From positions 682,001 to 746,000 of the forward strand of contig JADKCA010000001.1 in the NCBI GenBank assembly GCA_016714795.1: DNA of 64,000 nt. The letters run 5' to 3'. The position numbers and the translations under genes are program-made. Below, one piece after another: positions 41,761 through 50,805 of the stretch; the stretch's first letter is position 1; the number at the start of each line of letters is the position of its first letter. The notes beneath the pieces were generated by a model. The model did no database searches and was not told the origin of the DNA. It saw only the letters and a list, made by a program, of their open reading frames with translations. Source of the DNA: Sphingomonadales bacterium. GTDB lineage: Bacteria; Pseudomonadota; Alphaproteobacteria; Sphingomonadales; Sphingomonadaceae.

Positions 41761-43038
41761 ATGACTGCCATCCTCGATATCCATGCCCGCCAGATCATTG
41801 ATAGTCGTGGTAACCCCACGGTTGAAGTTGATGTAACATTGGAAGATGGCGCATTTGGCCGCGCTGCCGTGCCTTCGGGGGCTTCGACGGGTGCCTATGA
41901 AGCGGTGGAATTGCGCGACGGAGACAAGTCGAAATTCCTCGGCAAGGGCGTGGCCAAGGCCGTTCAGGGCGTGAATGGCGAAATTGCAGACGCTCTGCGC
42001 GGCTATGACGCTGAAGATCAGGGCGATCTTGATGCCCGGCTGATTGAACTGGACGGCACGGAGAACAAGGCCCGGCTCGGAGCGAACGCGTTGCTCGGCG
42101 TTTCGATGGCGGCGGCCAAGGCTGCTGCGGATTCGCGTGGGCTGCCGCTCTATCGCTATGTCGGCGGCGTTTCTGCGCATGTTCTGCCGGTGCCGATGAT
42201 GAACATCATCAATGGCGGTATGCATGCCGACAATCCGATCGACTTTCAGGAATTCATGATCATGCCGGTCGGCGCAGACTCGCTGTTTGATGCTGTGCGC
42301 ATGGGCTCGGAAATCTTCCACACGCTCAAGAAGCACCTGCATGACAAGGGTCTGGCCACAGCCGTGGGTGATGAAGGTGGCTTTGCACCCAACCTCTCCT
42401 CTGCACCGGCAGCCCTTGATTTCGTGATGCAGGCCATCGAGGCCGCCGGATACAAACCGGGCGACGATGTCGTGCTTGCGCTCGATTGTGCCGCGACCGA
42501 ATATTGCAAGAACGGGGCCTATCATTTCGAAGGCGAAGGCGTGGTCCGTTCGTCTGAAGAGAATGCGAAATATCTGGCGGAACTGGTCGCCAACTACCCC
42601 ATCCGCTCGATCGAAGACGGCATGGGCGAAGATGATCGCGCAGGCTGGAAGCTGTTGACCGAGATGATCGGTGACAAGTGCCAGCTGGTGGGTGACGATC
42701 TGTTCGTGACCAACCCCAAGCGCTTGGCCGATGGCATACGCGAAGGTCTGGCCAATTCGATCCTCGTCAAGGTCAACCAGATCGGCACGCTGTCTGAAAC
42801 GCTCGCTGCTGTCGATATGGCGCACCGCGCGGGCTACACTGCGGTCATGTCGCACCGTTCGGGCGAAACCGAAGATGCGACGATTGCCGATCTCGCGGTT
42901 GCCACCAACTGCGGCCAGATCAAGACCGGCTCGCTCGCGCGCTCCGACCGGCTCGCCAAGTACAACCAGCTGATCCGCATCGAAGAAGAACTGGCAGGCG
43001 TGGCACGCTATGCCGGACGGGGCATTTTTCGCGGCTGA
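41761..43038 (+). CDS. eno: Enolase
   Basis: Enolase interconverts 2-phosphoglycerate and phosphoenolpyruvate in glycolysis. The 425-residue protein begins MTAILDIHARQIIDSRGNPT and carries the signature blocks PSGASTGAYEAVELRDGD, VGDEGGFAPN, SIEDGMGEDD (metal ligand), the catalytic Lys in SILVKVNQIG, and SHRSGETED. Full length for the family. GAGG precedes the ATG by about nine bases. Confidence 0.98.
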   Translation: MTAILDIHARQIIDSRGNPTVEVDVTLEDGAFGRAAVPSGASTGAYEAVELRDGDKSKFLGKGVAKAVQGVNGEIADALRGYDAEDQGDLDARLIELDGTENKARLGANALLGVSMAAAKAAADSRGLPLYRYVGGVSAHVLPVPMMNIINGGMHADNPIDFQEFMIMPVGADSLFDAVRMGSEIFHTLKKHLHDKGLATAVGDEGGFAPNLSSAPAALDFVMQAIEAAGYKPGDDVVLALDCAATEYCKNGAYHFEGEGVVRSSEENAKYLAELVANYPIRSIEDGMGEDDRAGWKLLTEMIGDKCQLVGDDLFVTNPKRLADGIREGLANSILVKVNQIGTLSETLAAVDMAHRAGYTAVMSHRSGETEDATIADLAVATNCGQIKTGSLARSDRLAKYNQLIRIEEELAGVARYAGRGIFRG

Positions 43039-43050
43039 CCGGAAGGGCTG

Positions 43051-44109
43051 ATGACGCGAGGGCTTCGTTCATTCCTGATCTTGCTGCTATTGGCGCTTTT
43101 GCCAAATGCCGCACACGCGCGATCAGATCGTGACGAAGCCTGCGTGCAGGGCTCGGCCAAGTCCGTTACCGTCAATGAGCTGACGAAGGCCAAAGCGCGC
43201 CTGGACGGGCACTGTGTTCAACTGACCGCTTATCAGGTCGATGACGTCATTTTCGACGAGCGGGAGGCCTTTTATCTCCATATGACGAAACGGCCCAACA
43301 ACGCGCGCGTCGTAGGGATCGCTTACGATGGCAGGCGGTGGGATGTGGAAACGCCACGCAAGGCCACATTTGTTGGCCGGGTCGTCGATTGTGCCGCTCA
43401 ACAGGCCCGTTTTGCGCGCGCTGACCGTAGAAGGTCACGGCCGATGTCTGGATCTGGCGAGATTGTCATGACGCACCACTATGGCTTTTGCGGCCATAAT
43501 CCGGGGGCGGCGCTTTTTCTGAAAGATATTGTTCAGGCCCAAGACGTGGCAATGGCACGAATTGCAGATGGTCATGGGCCGGGCAAGGTCGGCGACCTCG
43601 AACTCGCTCCACCTAAATTCGACTTTCAGGGCAAGGTTTCTGCGCTGGTCGATATAGCGATGAAACAGGGGTGTGATGGGAATTTCTCGGTCGATCCCAT
43701 AGTGTTTCAAGGAAAAAACGGCACGACTGACAGCCTGTCTATGCCGAACATGGAAGCGGACGGGCGCGGTGCATTTCTCACCGATCTGTGCCGGAAAACC
43801 GGCGAACAGGTCAGGCTTTACCGTGTGTCACCGTTATCGCCGCTCCATGATGCAAACGCAAAGCTCGACATGCTGGTGTGCGCATGCCGTTCGGGCGATT
43901 GTACCGGCCGCTGGCCAATAGCCCTGTTCGACACGAACTGGAGCCAGGCGCGGCCCTATTTCTGCCAGCGGGTTACCTATCTGCCGCACACACAGTCGGG
44001 TGCGGGGCGAAACGCAGACTATTCCAATTGGTGGTTTGAATTTCCTGAAAACAACGGCCTCTATTTCATGAGGGGACCGGGCTGGTTTGCTGAGCCAGGC
44101 CTGCAATAG
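43051..44109 (+). CDS. Secreted cysteine-containing protein of unknown function
   Basis: A 352-residue protein 12 bases after eno, with GGAAGGG just before the ATG. Residues 1-23 are a signal peptide (FLILLLLALLPNAAHA). The mature part has about ten cysteines (for example DEACVQG, DGHCVQL, RVVDCAAQ, YGFCGHN, QGCDGNF, CACRSGDC), which suggests disulfides in the periplasm. The segment LTKAKARLDGHCVQLTAYQ, followed by EAFYLHM and AYDGRRWDVETP, looks like a small OB/beta-barrel-type domain. I do not recognise the family. Proximity to eno and ftsB gives no clear clue to its job. Confidence 0.75.
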   Translation: MTRGLRSFLILLLLALLPNAAHARSDRDEACVQGSAKSVTVNELTKAKARLDGHCVQLTAYQVDDVIFDEREAFYLHMTKRPNNARVVGIAYDGRRWDVETPRKATFVGRVVDCAAQQARFARADRRRSRPMSGSGEIVMTHHYGFCGHNPGAALFLKDIVQAQDVAMARIADGHGPGKVGDLELAPPKFDFQGKVSALVDIAMKQGCDGNFSVDPIVFQGKNGTTDSLSMPNMEADGRGAFLTDLCRKTGEQVRLYRVSPLSPLHDANAKLDMLVCACRSGDCTGRWPIALFDTNWSQARPYFCQRVTYLPHTQSGAGRNADYSNWWFEFPENNGLYFMRGPGWFAEPGLQ

Positions 44110-44147
44110 ATATTGACGTCATGACGCCCTTGTGATTCAAGGGCCTG

Positions 44148-44459
44148 ATGTGGGGCAAGAAATCTTGGAAAGACATGGTGCGCGGGTGGGCCTGGCAGGG
44201 CTTCGGCGTCGCCATTATCGCAGTGTTTGCGGGCTATGCGCTGTTTGGCGCAAATGGGGTGCTGGCGTGGGGCGAATATAGTCAGCGCCTGTCTGCGCAT
44301 CGTATCGAACTCGCCAAGCTTGAAAAAGAGCGCGATATTTTGCGGCATCGCGTTGATCTGGTGAATCCGCAGCAAGCAGATCCCGACATGGCGGATGAAC
44401 TGATCCGCAAGGAACTGGGTCTGGCGCGTCCAGATGAAGTGATTATCCCTCTCGACTGA
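44148..44459 (+). CDS. ftsB: Septum formation initiator (FtsB-like)
   Basis: A 103-residue bitopic protein: short cytoplasmic N-terminus, one membrane helix (GFGVAIIAVFAGYALFG), then a coiled coil (RIELAKLEKERDILRHRVDL) and the ADELIRKELGLARPDEVI tail typical of DivIC/FtsB proteins. In the divisome FtsB links FtsL and FtsQ. The position between eno and pdhA is the common order in alphaproteobacteria, which supports the call. Confidence 0.88.
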   Translation: MWGKKSWKDMVRGWAWQGFGVAIIAVFAGYALFGANGVLAWGEYSQRLSAHRIELAKLEKERDILRHRVDLVNPQQADPDMADELIRKELGLARPDEVIIPLD

Positions 44460-44579
44460 TAGCGTTGCTGCCGGTAAACGGGCTTCAGGTGTTTTCCTTA
44501 CGGAATGCGCCGGTTTCCGTTTGCGTGGGCGCGTTGTCCGCGCTCAGCATTATGAACCCGGATCCCAAGGGGAAACAAT

Positions 44580-45617
44580 TTGGCCCGCGCCGCGACCAGC
44601 AAAGCCGCCTCTTCAGGGGCAGGCCCTCTGTCCAACATCAAGCCCTATTCCGCATCCACAGACGAGATGCTGCGTTTCTACAAGGATATGTTGCTGATCC
44701 GCCGCTTTGAGGAAAAGGCTGGGCAGCTATACGGGTTGGGGCTGATCGGTGGCTTTTGCCATCTCTATATCGGGCAGGAAGCGGTGGCGGTTGGCCTGCA
44801 ATCCGGGCTGGATGCGAATAAGGACAGCGTCATCACCGGCTATCGCGATCATGGCCATATGCTGGCTTATGGCATTGATCCGCGCCTCATCATGGCGGAA
44901 CTGACGGGACGCGGTGCGGGCATTTCGCGCGGCAAGGGCGGATCAATGCACATGTTCTCGGTCGATCACAAATTCTATGGCGGGCACGGCATCGTCGGCG
45001 CGCAGGTGGCGCTGGGCACGGGCCTCGCATTTGCGCACAAATATAGTGAGGATGGCGGCGTGGCAGTTGCCTATTTCGGAGACGGCGCCTCCAATCAGGG
45101 GCAGGTCTATGAAAGCTTCAACATGGCCGCGCTGTGGAAACTGCCGATCATCTATGTGATCGAGAATAACGGCTATGCCATGGGCACGGCGGTGGAGCGG
45201 GGCTCTTCAGAAACGCATTTCCACCGGAGGGGCGAATCCTTCCGTATCCCGGGCATTCAGGTGAACGGCATGGACGTGCTGGAAATGCGCGGCGCAACCG
45301 ACATGGCGCTGGATTATGTCCGCGCCGGCAATGGCCCCCTGCTGATGGAAGTGAAAACCTATCGCTATCGCGGCCATTCCATGTCTGACCCGGCCAAATA
45401 CCGGACGCGCGAAGAAGTGCAGGATGTGCGCGAAAAGAGCGATCCCATCGACGGGCTGAAAAAGATCATGCTGGAGGCCGGCATTTCCGAGGATGACATC
45501 AAGGGCATCGACAAGGAGGTGCGCCGCATGTCCAACGAAGCGGCCGATTTCGCAGAAAGCTCACCGGAACCCGATGTGGCAGAACTGTACACCGACGTTC
45601 TGGTGGGGAGCTATTGA
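44580..45617 (+). CDS. pdhA: Pyruvate dehydrogenase E1 component, alpha subunit
   Basis: A 345-residue protein read from a TTG start with AGGGG six bases upstream. It binds thiamine diphosphate together with the beta subunit and decarboxylates pyruvate. Signatures: LYIGQEAVAVG, ITGYRDHGHMLAYG, RGKGGSMHMF, the ThDP motif starting GDGASNQGQ (near residue 165), and the phosphorylation-loop-like YRYRGHSMSDP. The stop lies one base before the pdhB ATG, so the two subunits are made from one message. Confidence 0.96.
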   Translation: MARAATSKAASSGAGPLSNIKPYSASTDEMLRFYKDMLLIRRFEEKAGQLYGLGLIGGFCHLYIGQEAVAVGLQSGLDANKDSVITGYRDHGHMLAYGIDPRLIMAELTGRGAGISRGKGGSMHMFSVDHKFYGGHGIVGAQVALGTGLAFAHKYSEDGGVAVAYFGDGASNQGQVYESFNMAALWKLPIIYVIENNGYAMGTAVERGSSETHFHRRGESFRIPGIQVNGMDVLEMRGATDMALDYVRAGNGPLLMEVKTYRYRGHSMSDPAKYRTREEVQDVREKSDPIDGLKKIMLEAGISEDDIKGIDKEVRRMSNEAADFAESSPEPDVAELYTDVLVGSY

Positions 45618-45618
45618 G

Positions 45619-46977
45619 ATGGCGATCGAACTGAAAATGCCCGCTCTTTCTCCGACCATGGAAGAGGGCACGCTCGCCCGCTGGCTGGTCAAGGCCGGGG
45701 ATGCAGTGAAGTCGGGCGACATTCTGGCCGAGATCGAAACCGACAAGGCGACAATGGAATTTGAAGCCGTGGATGAAGGCGTGGTGAGCGAATTGCTTGT
45801 CGCGGAAGGCAGTGAAGGCGTCAAAGTCGGTACGGTTATCGCGTTGATTGCCGGGGATGACGAAGAGCAAAAGCCAAACGCTGCGCCTGCGCAGGCGGGA
45901 GCCGTCACGGAGCCCCCCGCAAGCAGCGGCCCCAGCCTGCGCGGGAATGAAGCCCCTGTGACCAAGCCCATGGCAGCTCAGGCCGTTTCGCTCGAAGGCG
46001 GAACCCCAACCACTGTTCGTGAGGCCCTGCGAGACGCAATGGCGGAGGAAATGCGAGCTGATCCGCGCATTTTCGTGATGGGGGAAGAGGTCGCGCAATA
46101 TCAGGGGGCGTACAAGGTCACGCAGGGGCTGCTTGATGAATTCGGGGCCAAGCGCGTTATTGATACGCCGATCACCGAAATCGGCTTCGCGGGCATTGGC
46201 GCTGGTGCCGCCATGGCCGGATTGCGCCCGATCATCGAATTCATGACGTTCAACTTCGCCATGCAGGCGATGGATCATATCATCAACTCGGCAGCAAAGA
46301 CCAATTACATGTCCGGCGGGCAGATGCGTTGCCCGGTCGTGTTCCGCGGCCCCAATGGAGCGGCCAGCCGCGTCGGCGCGCAGCACAGCCAGAATTTCGC
46401 GCCCTGGTATGCCAATGTGCCCGGCCTGATCGTCATCGCGCCTTATGACGCGGCGGACGCCAAGGGCCTGCTCAAATCCGCGATCCGTTGCGAAGATCCG
46501 GTGGTCTTCCTTGAAAATGAGCTGGTCTATGGCCGCAGCTTCCCCGTGCCCGATGGCGATCACAGTGTCCCCATCGGCAAGGCGCGGATCATGCGCGAAG
46601 GCAGCGATGTGACTATCGTCAGCTATTCCATCGGCGTCGGACTTGCGCTGGAGGCCGCTGAAACGCTGGCAGCTGAAGGCATCAATGCCGAAGTGCTCGA
46701 TCTGCGGACGCTGCGCCCGCTGGACAAGGGCGCGGTTCTGGCGAGCCTTGCCAAAACCAACCGTATGGTCGTGGCAGAAGAAGGCTGGCCGGTCTGTTCC
46801 ATCGCCAGCGAAATTCAGGCAATCTGCATGGAAGAGGGCTTTGACCATCTCGACGCGCCGGTGCTGCGCGTGTGCAATGAGGATGTGCCTTTGCCTTATG
46901 CCGCCAATCTCGAAAAGCTGGCGGTGATTGATGCCGGACGCATCGTCGAAGCCGTCCGCAAGGTCTGCTACCGTTAG
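45619..46977 (+). CDS. pdhB: Pyruvate dehydrogenase E1 beta subunit with N-terminal lipoyl domain
   Basis: A 452-residue protein starting MAIELKMPALSPTMEEGTLA. Residues 1-80 form a lipoyl domain with the lipoylated Lys in ETDKATMEF; a linker of about 40 residues follows (81-125), then the E1-beta domain (TTVREALRDAMAEEM, GEEVAQYQGAYKVTQGL, TPITEIGFAGIGAGAA, RGPNGAASRVGAQHSQ). A lipoyl domain fused to E1 beta is known from alphaproteobacteria. The linker is encoded by palindrome-containing DNA that looks like a repeat remnant. The ATG at 45619 has GGGGAG upstream and matches homology. Confidence 0.96.
   Translation: MAIELKMPALSPTMEEGTLARWLVKAGDAVKSGDILAEIETDKATMEFEAVDEGVVSELLVAEGSEGVKVGTVIALIAGDDEEQKPNAAPAQAGAVTEPPASSGPSLRGNEAPVTKPMAAQAVSLEGGTPTTVREALRDAMAEEMRADPRIFVMGEEVAQYQGAYKVTQGLLDEFGAKRVIDTPITEIGFAGIGAGAAMAGLRPIIEFMTFNFAMQAMDHIINSAAKTNYMSGGQMRCPVVFRGPNGAASRVGAQHSQNFAPWYANVPGLIVIAPYDAADAKGLLKSAIRCEDPVVFLENELVYGRSFPVPDGDHSVPIGKARIMREGSDVTIVSYSIGVGLALEAAETLAAEGINAEVLDLRTLRPLDKGAVLASLAKTNRMVVAEEGWPVCSIASEIQAICMEEGFDHLDAPVLRVCNEDVPLPYAANLEKLAVIDAGRIVEAVRKVCYR
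45884..45950. repeat. Palindromic-repeat-like sequence in the pdhB linker
   Basis: The stretch opens with the perfect 14-base palindrome CGCCTGCGCAGGCG (45884-45897) and ends with CCTGCGCGGGAATGA (45936-45950), a motif typical of short interspersed repeats in related genomes (recollection). It encodes the flexible PAQAG...PSLRGNEA linker, so an in-frame insertion would be harmless. The call rests on motif appearance only. Confidence 0.35.
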
Positions 46978-47053
46978 GGCAGGAGTTGCGCCGGGCAGGG
47001 GGCTGCCTATCTCCCCTCCCAACGCGACTCGCAGCGAACGAACCGGAGCTTCC

Positions 47054-48013
47054 ATGTCCCAGACCGTCAATACCCGTATGCTCATCATGGGTTCCGGCCC
47101 TGCCGGCCTGTCCGCCGCCATATATGCAGCGCGCGCGGGCCTGAAACCCATCGTTTTGCAGGGGCTTCAACCCGGCGGTCAGCTGACCATCACCACCGAT
47201 GTGGAGAATTACCCCGGTTTCCGCGAAGTGATTCAGGGGCCGTGGCTGATGGAGGAAATGCAGGCGCAGGCCGAACATGTCGGCGCCGAAATGGTGTGGG
47301 ATCTGATCAGCGCGGTTGATCTGTCCGAACGTCCGTTCAAGCTGACCGGAGACAGTGGTACGCTCTATGTGGCGGATACGCTCGTCATCGCCACCGGTGC
47401 GCAGGCGAAATGGCTGGGGCTGGACAGCGAAAGCCATATGCAGGGCAAGGGCGTCTCGGCCTGTGCAACGTGCGACGGCTTTTTCTATCGCGGTAAGAAG
47501 GTCGCGGTAATCGGCGGCGGCAATACGGCGGTAGAAGAGGCGCTTTACCTCACCAACCACAGTCAGGACGTGACATTGATCCATCGCCGCGATTCGCTGC
47601 GCGCGGAAAAGATTCTGCAAGACCGGCTGTTTGCCCATCCGCACATCAAGGTCTTGTGGAACACCGCCATTGATGCCTTTGTAGGCAGCGGAAGCCCTGA
47701 AGTGCTGACCAGTCTGGCGCTCCGCAATGTGCAGACCGGCGAAACTTCTTCGCTGGAGGTGGACGGCGCGTTCGTTGCGATCGGGCACAAGCCCGCCACC
47801 GAAGTGCTGGTGGGCCATGTGCCGACTGACAGCGAGGGCTATGTTCTGGTGGAAACCGGCAGCACCCGCACGTCCATTCCTGGTGTGTTTGCGGCGGGCG
47901 ATGTGACTGACAAAGTCTATCGGCAGGCTGTGACGGCAGCAGGCATGGGCTGCATGGCTGCACTCGATGCCGAACGTTTTCTGGCGCATGAGGATTTTGC
48001 GGCGCACGCCTGA
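47054..48013 (+). CDS. trxB: Thioredoxin-disulfide reductase
   Basis: A 319-residue NADPH- and FAD-dependent reductase of thioredoxin. The FAD motif GSGPAGLSAAIYAARAG is near residue 13, the redox-active CATC (SACATCDGFF) near residue 138, the NADPH motif GGGNTAVEEALYL near 155, and the second FAD motif GVFAAGDVTDKVYRQ near 280. The start at 47054 follows CCGGAG. The gene ends one base before the stop of the convergent hydrolase gene, without a visible terminator. Confidence 0.96.
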   Translation: MSQTVNTRMLIMGSGPAGLSAAIYAARAGLKPIVLQGLQPGGQLTITTDVENYPGFREVIQGPWLMEEMQAQAEHVGAEMVWDLISAVDLSERPFKLTGDSGTLYVADTLVIATGAQAKWLGLDSESHMQGKGVSACATCDGFFYRGKKVAVIGGGNTAVEEALYLTNHSQDVTLIHRRDSLRAEKILQDRLFAHPHIKVLWNTAIDAFVGSGSPEVLTSLALRNVQTGETSSLEVDGAFVAIGHKPATEVLVGHVPTDSEGYVLVETGSTRTSIPGVFAAGDVTDKVYRQAVTAAGMGCMAALDAERFLAHEDFAAHA

Positions 48014-48014
48014 C

Positions 48015-48806
48015 TCAGGCGCGCAGCATCTCCAGCAGCGCAGTAAGCAGAGCCTGATGATCGGCCTCGCTGGCAAAGCTGTGCGACGCGCTGTCCAGGT
48101 GCGTGACCGCAATGGATGCGCGCGCGGCCGCGAACATGTCCCGCTTCCACGCATCGGCAAAGGCAATGGCCGTGCCGTCCCGCTCGCACAGCAGAATTCG
48201 GACCGGCGGGAGGCCCGCCGCAAATGACTGTGCCACCCGTTCAGCAAGGCCGGTGGGGGCCGAGCCTCTGGAGACCTTGCGCAGGCCCTGTACCAGCTTG
48301 CGGACATTGATCGCGCCGGAAAACAGCGCTTTCCACGCCTTCGGATCTTTCAGCCGCGCCAGATAATGCGCCTTGATGGCGGCAGGTGGCGGCATGGCGT
48401 CATCACCTGCGTCCACCACCCAGATGTTGGAGAGGAGCATTCCGGCAAGGCCTGCCGGGCGGTGCAGCACCAATGCCGTCGCCGCGTCGCAATTGCCAAA
48501 GGCGATGATGCGCGTGAGCGCGGGGCAAGCCGCCCTAAAGGCAGCGATTGCGGCGTTCAGATCATCCGCGCTGCTTTCAAATCCGCCATTCTGCCCGCTG
48601 CTGTCTCCCACGCCGCGCCGGTCAAACCGGAATAGCGGTACCCCCTGTGCGGCCAAGTCTGCGCCCAGCCGGGCCATGCCGCGATGCGCGCCGATGCGGA
48701 TTTCGTTGCCGCCTGAAACAACCAGAACGCCTGCGGGACCATCCGCCCCGTCGAGCGTGGCCCAAAGCGTTTCGCCCGCGCAGTCGAAACTCAGGATGCG
48801 GCGCAT
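48015..48806 (-). CDS. Exosortase A system-associated hydrolase 1
   Basis: A 263-residue alpha/beta-hydrolase-like protein of the type found only in XrtA/PEP-CTERM exopolysaccharide loci. Visible features are the GVLVVSGGNEIRIG opening strand, the FDRRGVGDS block and a late SHSFAS, where the catalytic His would lie. The usual GxSxG nucleophile elbow reads FGNCDAA, so the nucleophile may be Cys. Starts at 48806 or the upstream in-frame ATGs are possible. The 5' end overlaps the stop of hydrolase 2 by 16 bases. The substrate is unknown. Confidence 0.85.
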   Translation of the reverse strand: MRRILSFDCAGETLWATLDGADGPAGVLVVSGGNEIRIGAHRGMARLGADLAAQGVPLFRFDRRGVGDSSGQNGGFESSADDLNAAIAAFRAACPALTRIIAFGNCDAATALVLHRPAGLAGMLLSNIWVVDAGDDAMPPPAAIKAHYLARLKDPKAWKALFSGAINVRKLVQGLRKVSRGSAPTGLAERVAQSFAAGLPPVRILLCERDGTAIAFADAWKRDMFAAARASIAVTHLDSASHSFASEADHQALLTALLEMLRA

Positions 48807-49447
48807 TGGCGTGCCCATTCGGCAAGATCGCATGCCAGCACCTTGGCGAGGTCAGCATCTTCACCCGGCTCTGCCCGGCGCCAAAGCGACGTGCCGGCAA
48901 CTTTTCGGTCGGCATCAAGCGCGTCCGTCTCCAGTCGCACGGTGCGCACCCGGGCGAGCGGTGCGGGTGAGGCCTGCCGCAACGCCTCTACAAAGGCCGG
49001 GGTCATGGCGTGACCGGCCAGCAATTCCGTATCTTCTGTAGCGCTGGCGAGGCGCGTGCGTTCCAGATCGCGGATGATGCGGGCGCCGGTTTCCGGGGCA
49101 AAGCGCCAATGCCCAGCGATGCCCTGCGCTGTATCGGCAAGCGCTCCACCTCTGAAGGATGCAATGACCGCGGGTTTCAGTTCTTCGACCCATGAGGTGA
49201 CTGCTGCGTGCCAGTCTTCGAGCTTCACGCCGGACAGGGGAATTCCGCTCTCACCGGTTCCGGACAGATCCGGCAATGCCGATCCGATACCCAGTTCAGC
49301 CAGTGTGCGCATGAACAGCGCAATCGTGCGCCTGCACCGGTTCGCTTCTTCAAAAAGCGGTTGAATGACAAGAATTTGCGGGCCGCCTTGCGGGCCGCAT
49401 GACAACACATCCCCCCGGCTGGTTGGCCGAGCGAACAACGCTGTCAT
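48791..49447 (-). CDS. Exosortase A system-associated hydrolase 2
   Basis: A 218-residue alpha/beta-hydrolase-like partner of the preceding protein. The PLFEEANRCRRTIALFMRTL and DLSGTGESG blocks match the second hydrolase family of XrtA loci. The nucleophile elbow region reads SFRGGA, so the usual Ser between the glycines is replaced by Arg; activity as a true hydrolase is doubtful. The ATG overlaps the acyl carrier protein stop by four bases. Confidence 0.83.
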   Translation of the reverse strand: MTALFARPTSRGDVLSCGPQGGPQILVIQPLFEEANRCRRTIALFMRTLAELGIGSALPDLSGTGESGIPLSGVKLEDWHAAVTSWVEELKPAVIASFRGGALADTAQGIAGHWRFAPETGARIIRDLERTRLASATEDTELLAGHAMTPAFVEALRQASPAPLARVRTVRLETDALDADRKVAGTSLWRRAEPGEDADLAKVLACDLAEWARQCAAS

Positions 49448-49710
49448 TTCCGGGCTTTGCGGCCTGCGAAATCGACCAGAGCGCCAAACGTGCCGAGCAT
49501 GTCTGCGTCGATTTCATCATCGTCGATCATGATGCCCAGCCGGTCTTCCATCTCGGTCAACAAACCTGCCACGGCCATCGAGTCCAGCTCGGGCAATTCG
49601 CCGAACAAGCCGGTTTCAGGTCCGAATGCGTCTGCCCTGTCGCGACTGATCCCCAAAACATCACGCAGGACAGAACGGACTGTGTCTTCAATGCTTTCCA
49701 AGGTCTTCAT
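49444..49710 (-). CDS. Acyl carrier protein of the XrtA locus
   Basis: An 88-residue acyl carrier protein. The phosphopantetheine attachment Ser is in ELDSMAVAGLL (near residue 44), with the acidic helix MEDRLGIMIDDDEID typical of carrier proteins. In this locus it probably receives an acyl or aminoacyl group activated by the AMP ligase for transfer to the polysaccharide or a precursor (inference). It lies between the acyltransferase remnant and hydrolase 2 on the same strand. Confidence 0.9.
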   Translation of the reverse strand: MKTLESIEDTVRSVLRDVLGISRDRADAFGPETGLFGELPELDSMAVAGLLTEMEDRLGIMIDDDEIDADMLGTFGALVDFAGRKARK

Positions 49711-49720
49711 GATGGTTGCG

Positions 49721-50774
49721 TTAGTCTACCTGCCGGTTGTGGACAAGCGCAGAAATCCGCGCCTTGAGATAGCGGCCCAATCCTGCCGGATGGCGCGTGT
49801 TGTAAAGCCGGATCGTATCCAGCGGAGCGTTCCGGTCCATCCAGTCTGCCTTGTACCGGTCATTGCCGGTGCCAAAATCGATCAGCGAGACCCGGTCTGT
49901 ATCAATCACATGGCGGAAAAGTGCGGCGCTCAATATGGTTCCCGCCGAACTTTGCCTGGCCGCCTCGCGGTGCGCGAGCTTGTGGATATAGGCGATGCCG
50001 TTTTCCACAGTCCAGAATTGGGCGGCGACCACTTCTCCATCCAGACGTGCAAGGCCAAGCCTGAGACACCCTGCCTTGCCCTCTCGTTCTGCCATGCGGC
50101 GCAGAAAGCGGGCATCGCCTTCGCGCGGCTTCCAGCTTTCGGCATAGACCGATTCATAGGCAGCCCAGGCGTCGTTATCGAACGTCGTCAGAATTTCGGT
50201 TTCGACGCCATATTTTGAGCTTGCGATCATGCGTGTTGCGCAACTGGCCGGGGCGTTCCTGCCAGAAGGTGTCAAAGCTCTTGCCGTCCACCGCAATCGT
50301 CCAGCTGGTCGAGCTCTGGTGGCGTAGGCTTGTCCATCCGGCCTTGGCAAAGGCAGAGCGGATCAGCTTGCTGGTGCCATCCTTGCGTGGGACCGGGGCG
50401 AGCGTGATTTCAACCGGACCGTTGCGTGCGCGGCGCAAGCGGCGAGCGATGGCGATGAGCAAGGATTCCTGCTGCCCGCGTTCAGCTACATTGCGAAAGA
50501 CGGGCCTGAAGGCAAAGCTGTACCAGCTGGCCAATGCGGTGGCGCGACGGCTCGGCATGGATGCGAGAAACAGCCAGCATTGGCCGATTTCGCCCCACGC
50601 GCGGACGACCAGCGGTGTGGCTTCATCGGGCAGTACCGGCAGCGTTTCGGTGAACCAGTCCATCCGTTCGAACAGGCTGGAGCCATCCCGTGCATTGAGC
50701 AGGTGACGCGGATCAACCGCAACGCTATCCAGCGTTTCGATCAATTCTCCCTTTACCCAATGCGTGCTAATCAT
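49721..50774 (-). pseudogene. GNAT/FemAB-like acyltransferase, frameshifted
   Basis: The N-terminal half reads from ATG 50774 (MISTHWVKGELIETL) to about 50215; the C-terminal half (YGVETEILTTFDNDAWAAYE to SALVHNRQVD) continues in another frame to 49721. The switch lies at the A-run on the minus strand (TTTT at 50213-50216): removing one A, or adding two, joins the halves into about 350 residues. The intact protein would be the GNAT-type acyltransferase usual in XrtA loci, with a C-terminal acetyltransferase-like fold (VVAAQFWTVENGIAYIHKLA, IDFGTGNDRYK). As read the gene is broken; a homopolymer sequencing error or translational slippage are alternatives. Confidence 0.75.
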
Positions 50775-50805
50775 TCCACGTTCCGTTTGGCAGAGGCCGT
50801 TCCCG

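Noticed and set aside
44460..44579. Promoter for pdhA in the ftsB-pdhA gap
   Set aside because: TTGCGT and TATGAA-like boxes exist but the spacing is far from 17 bases.
45499..48307. Long minus-strand frames opposite pdhB and trxB
   Set aside because: Antisense shadows of well-recognised genes with no supporting start signals.
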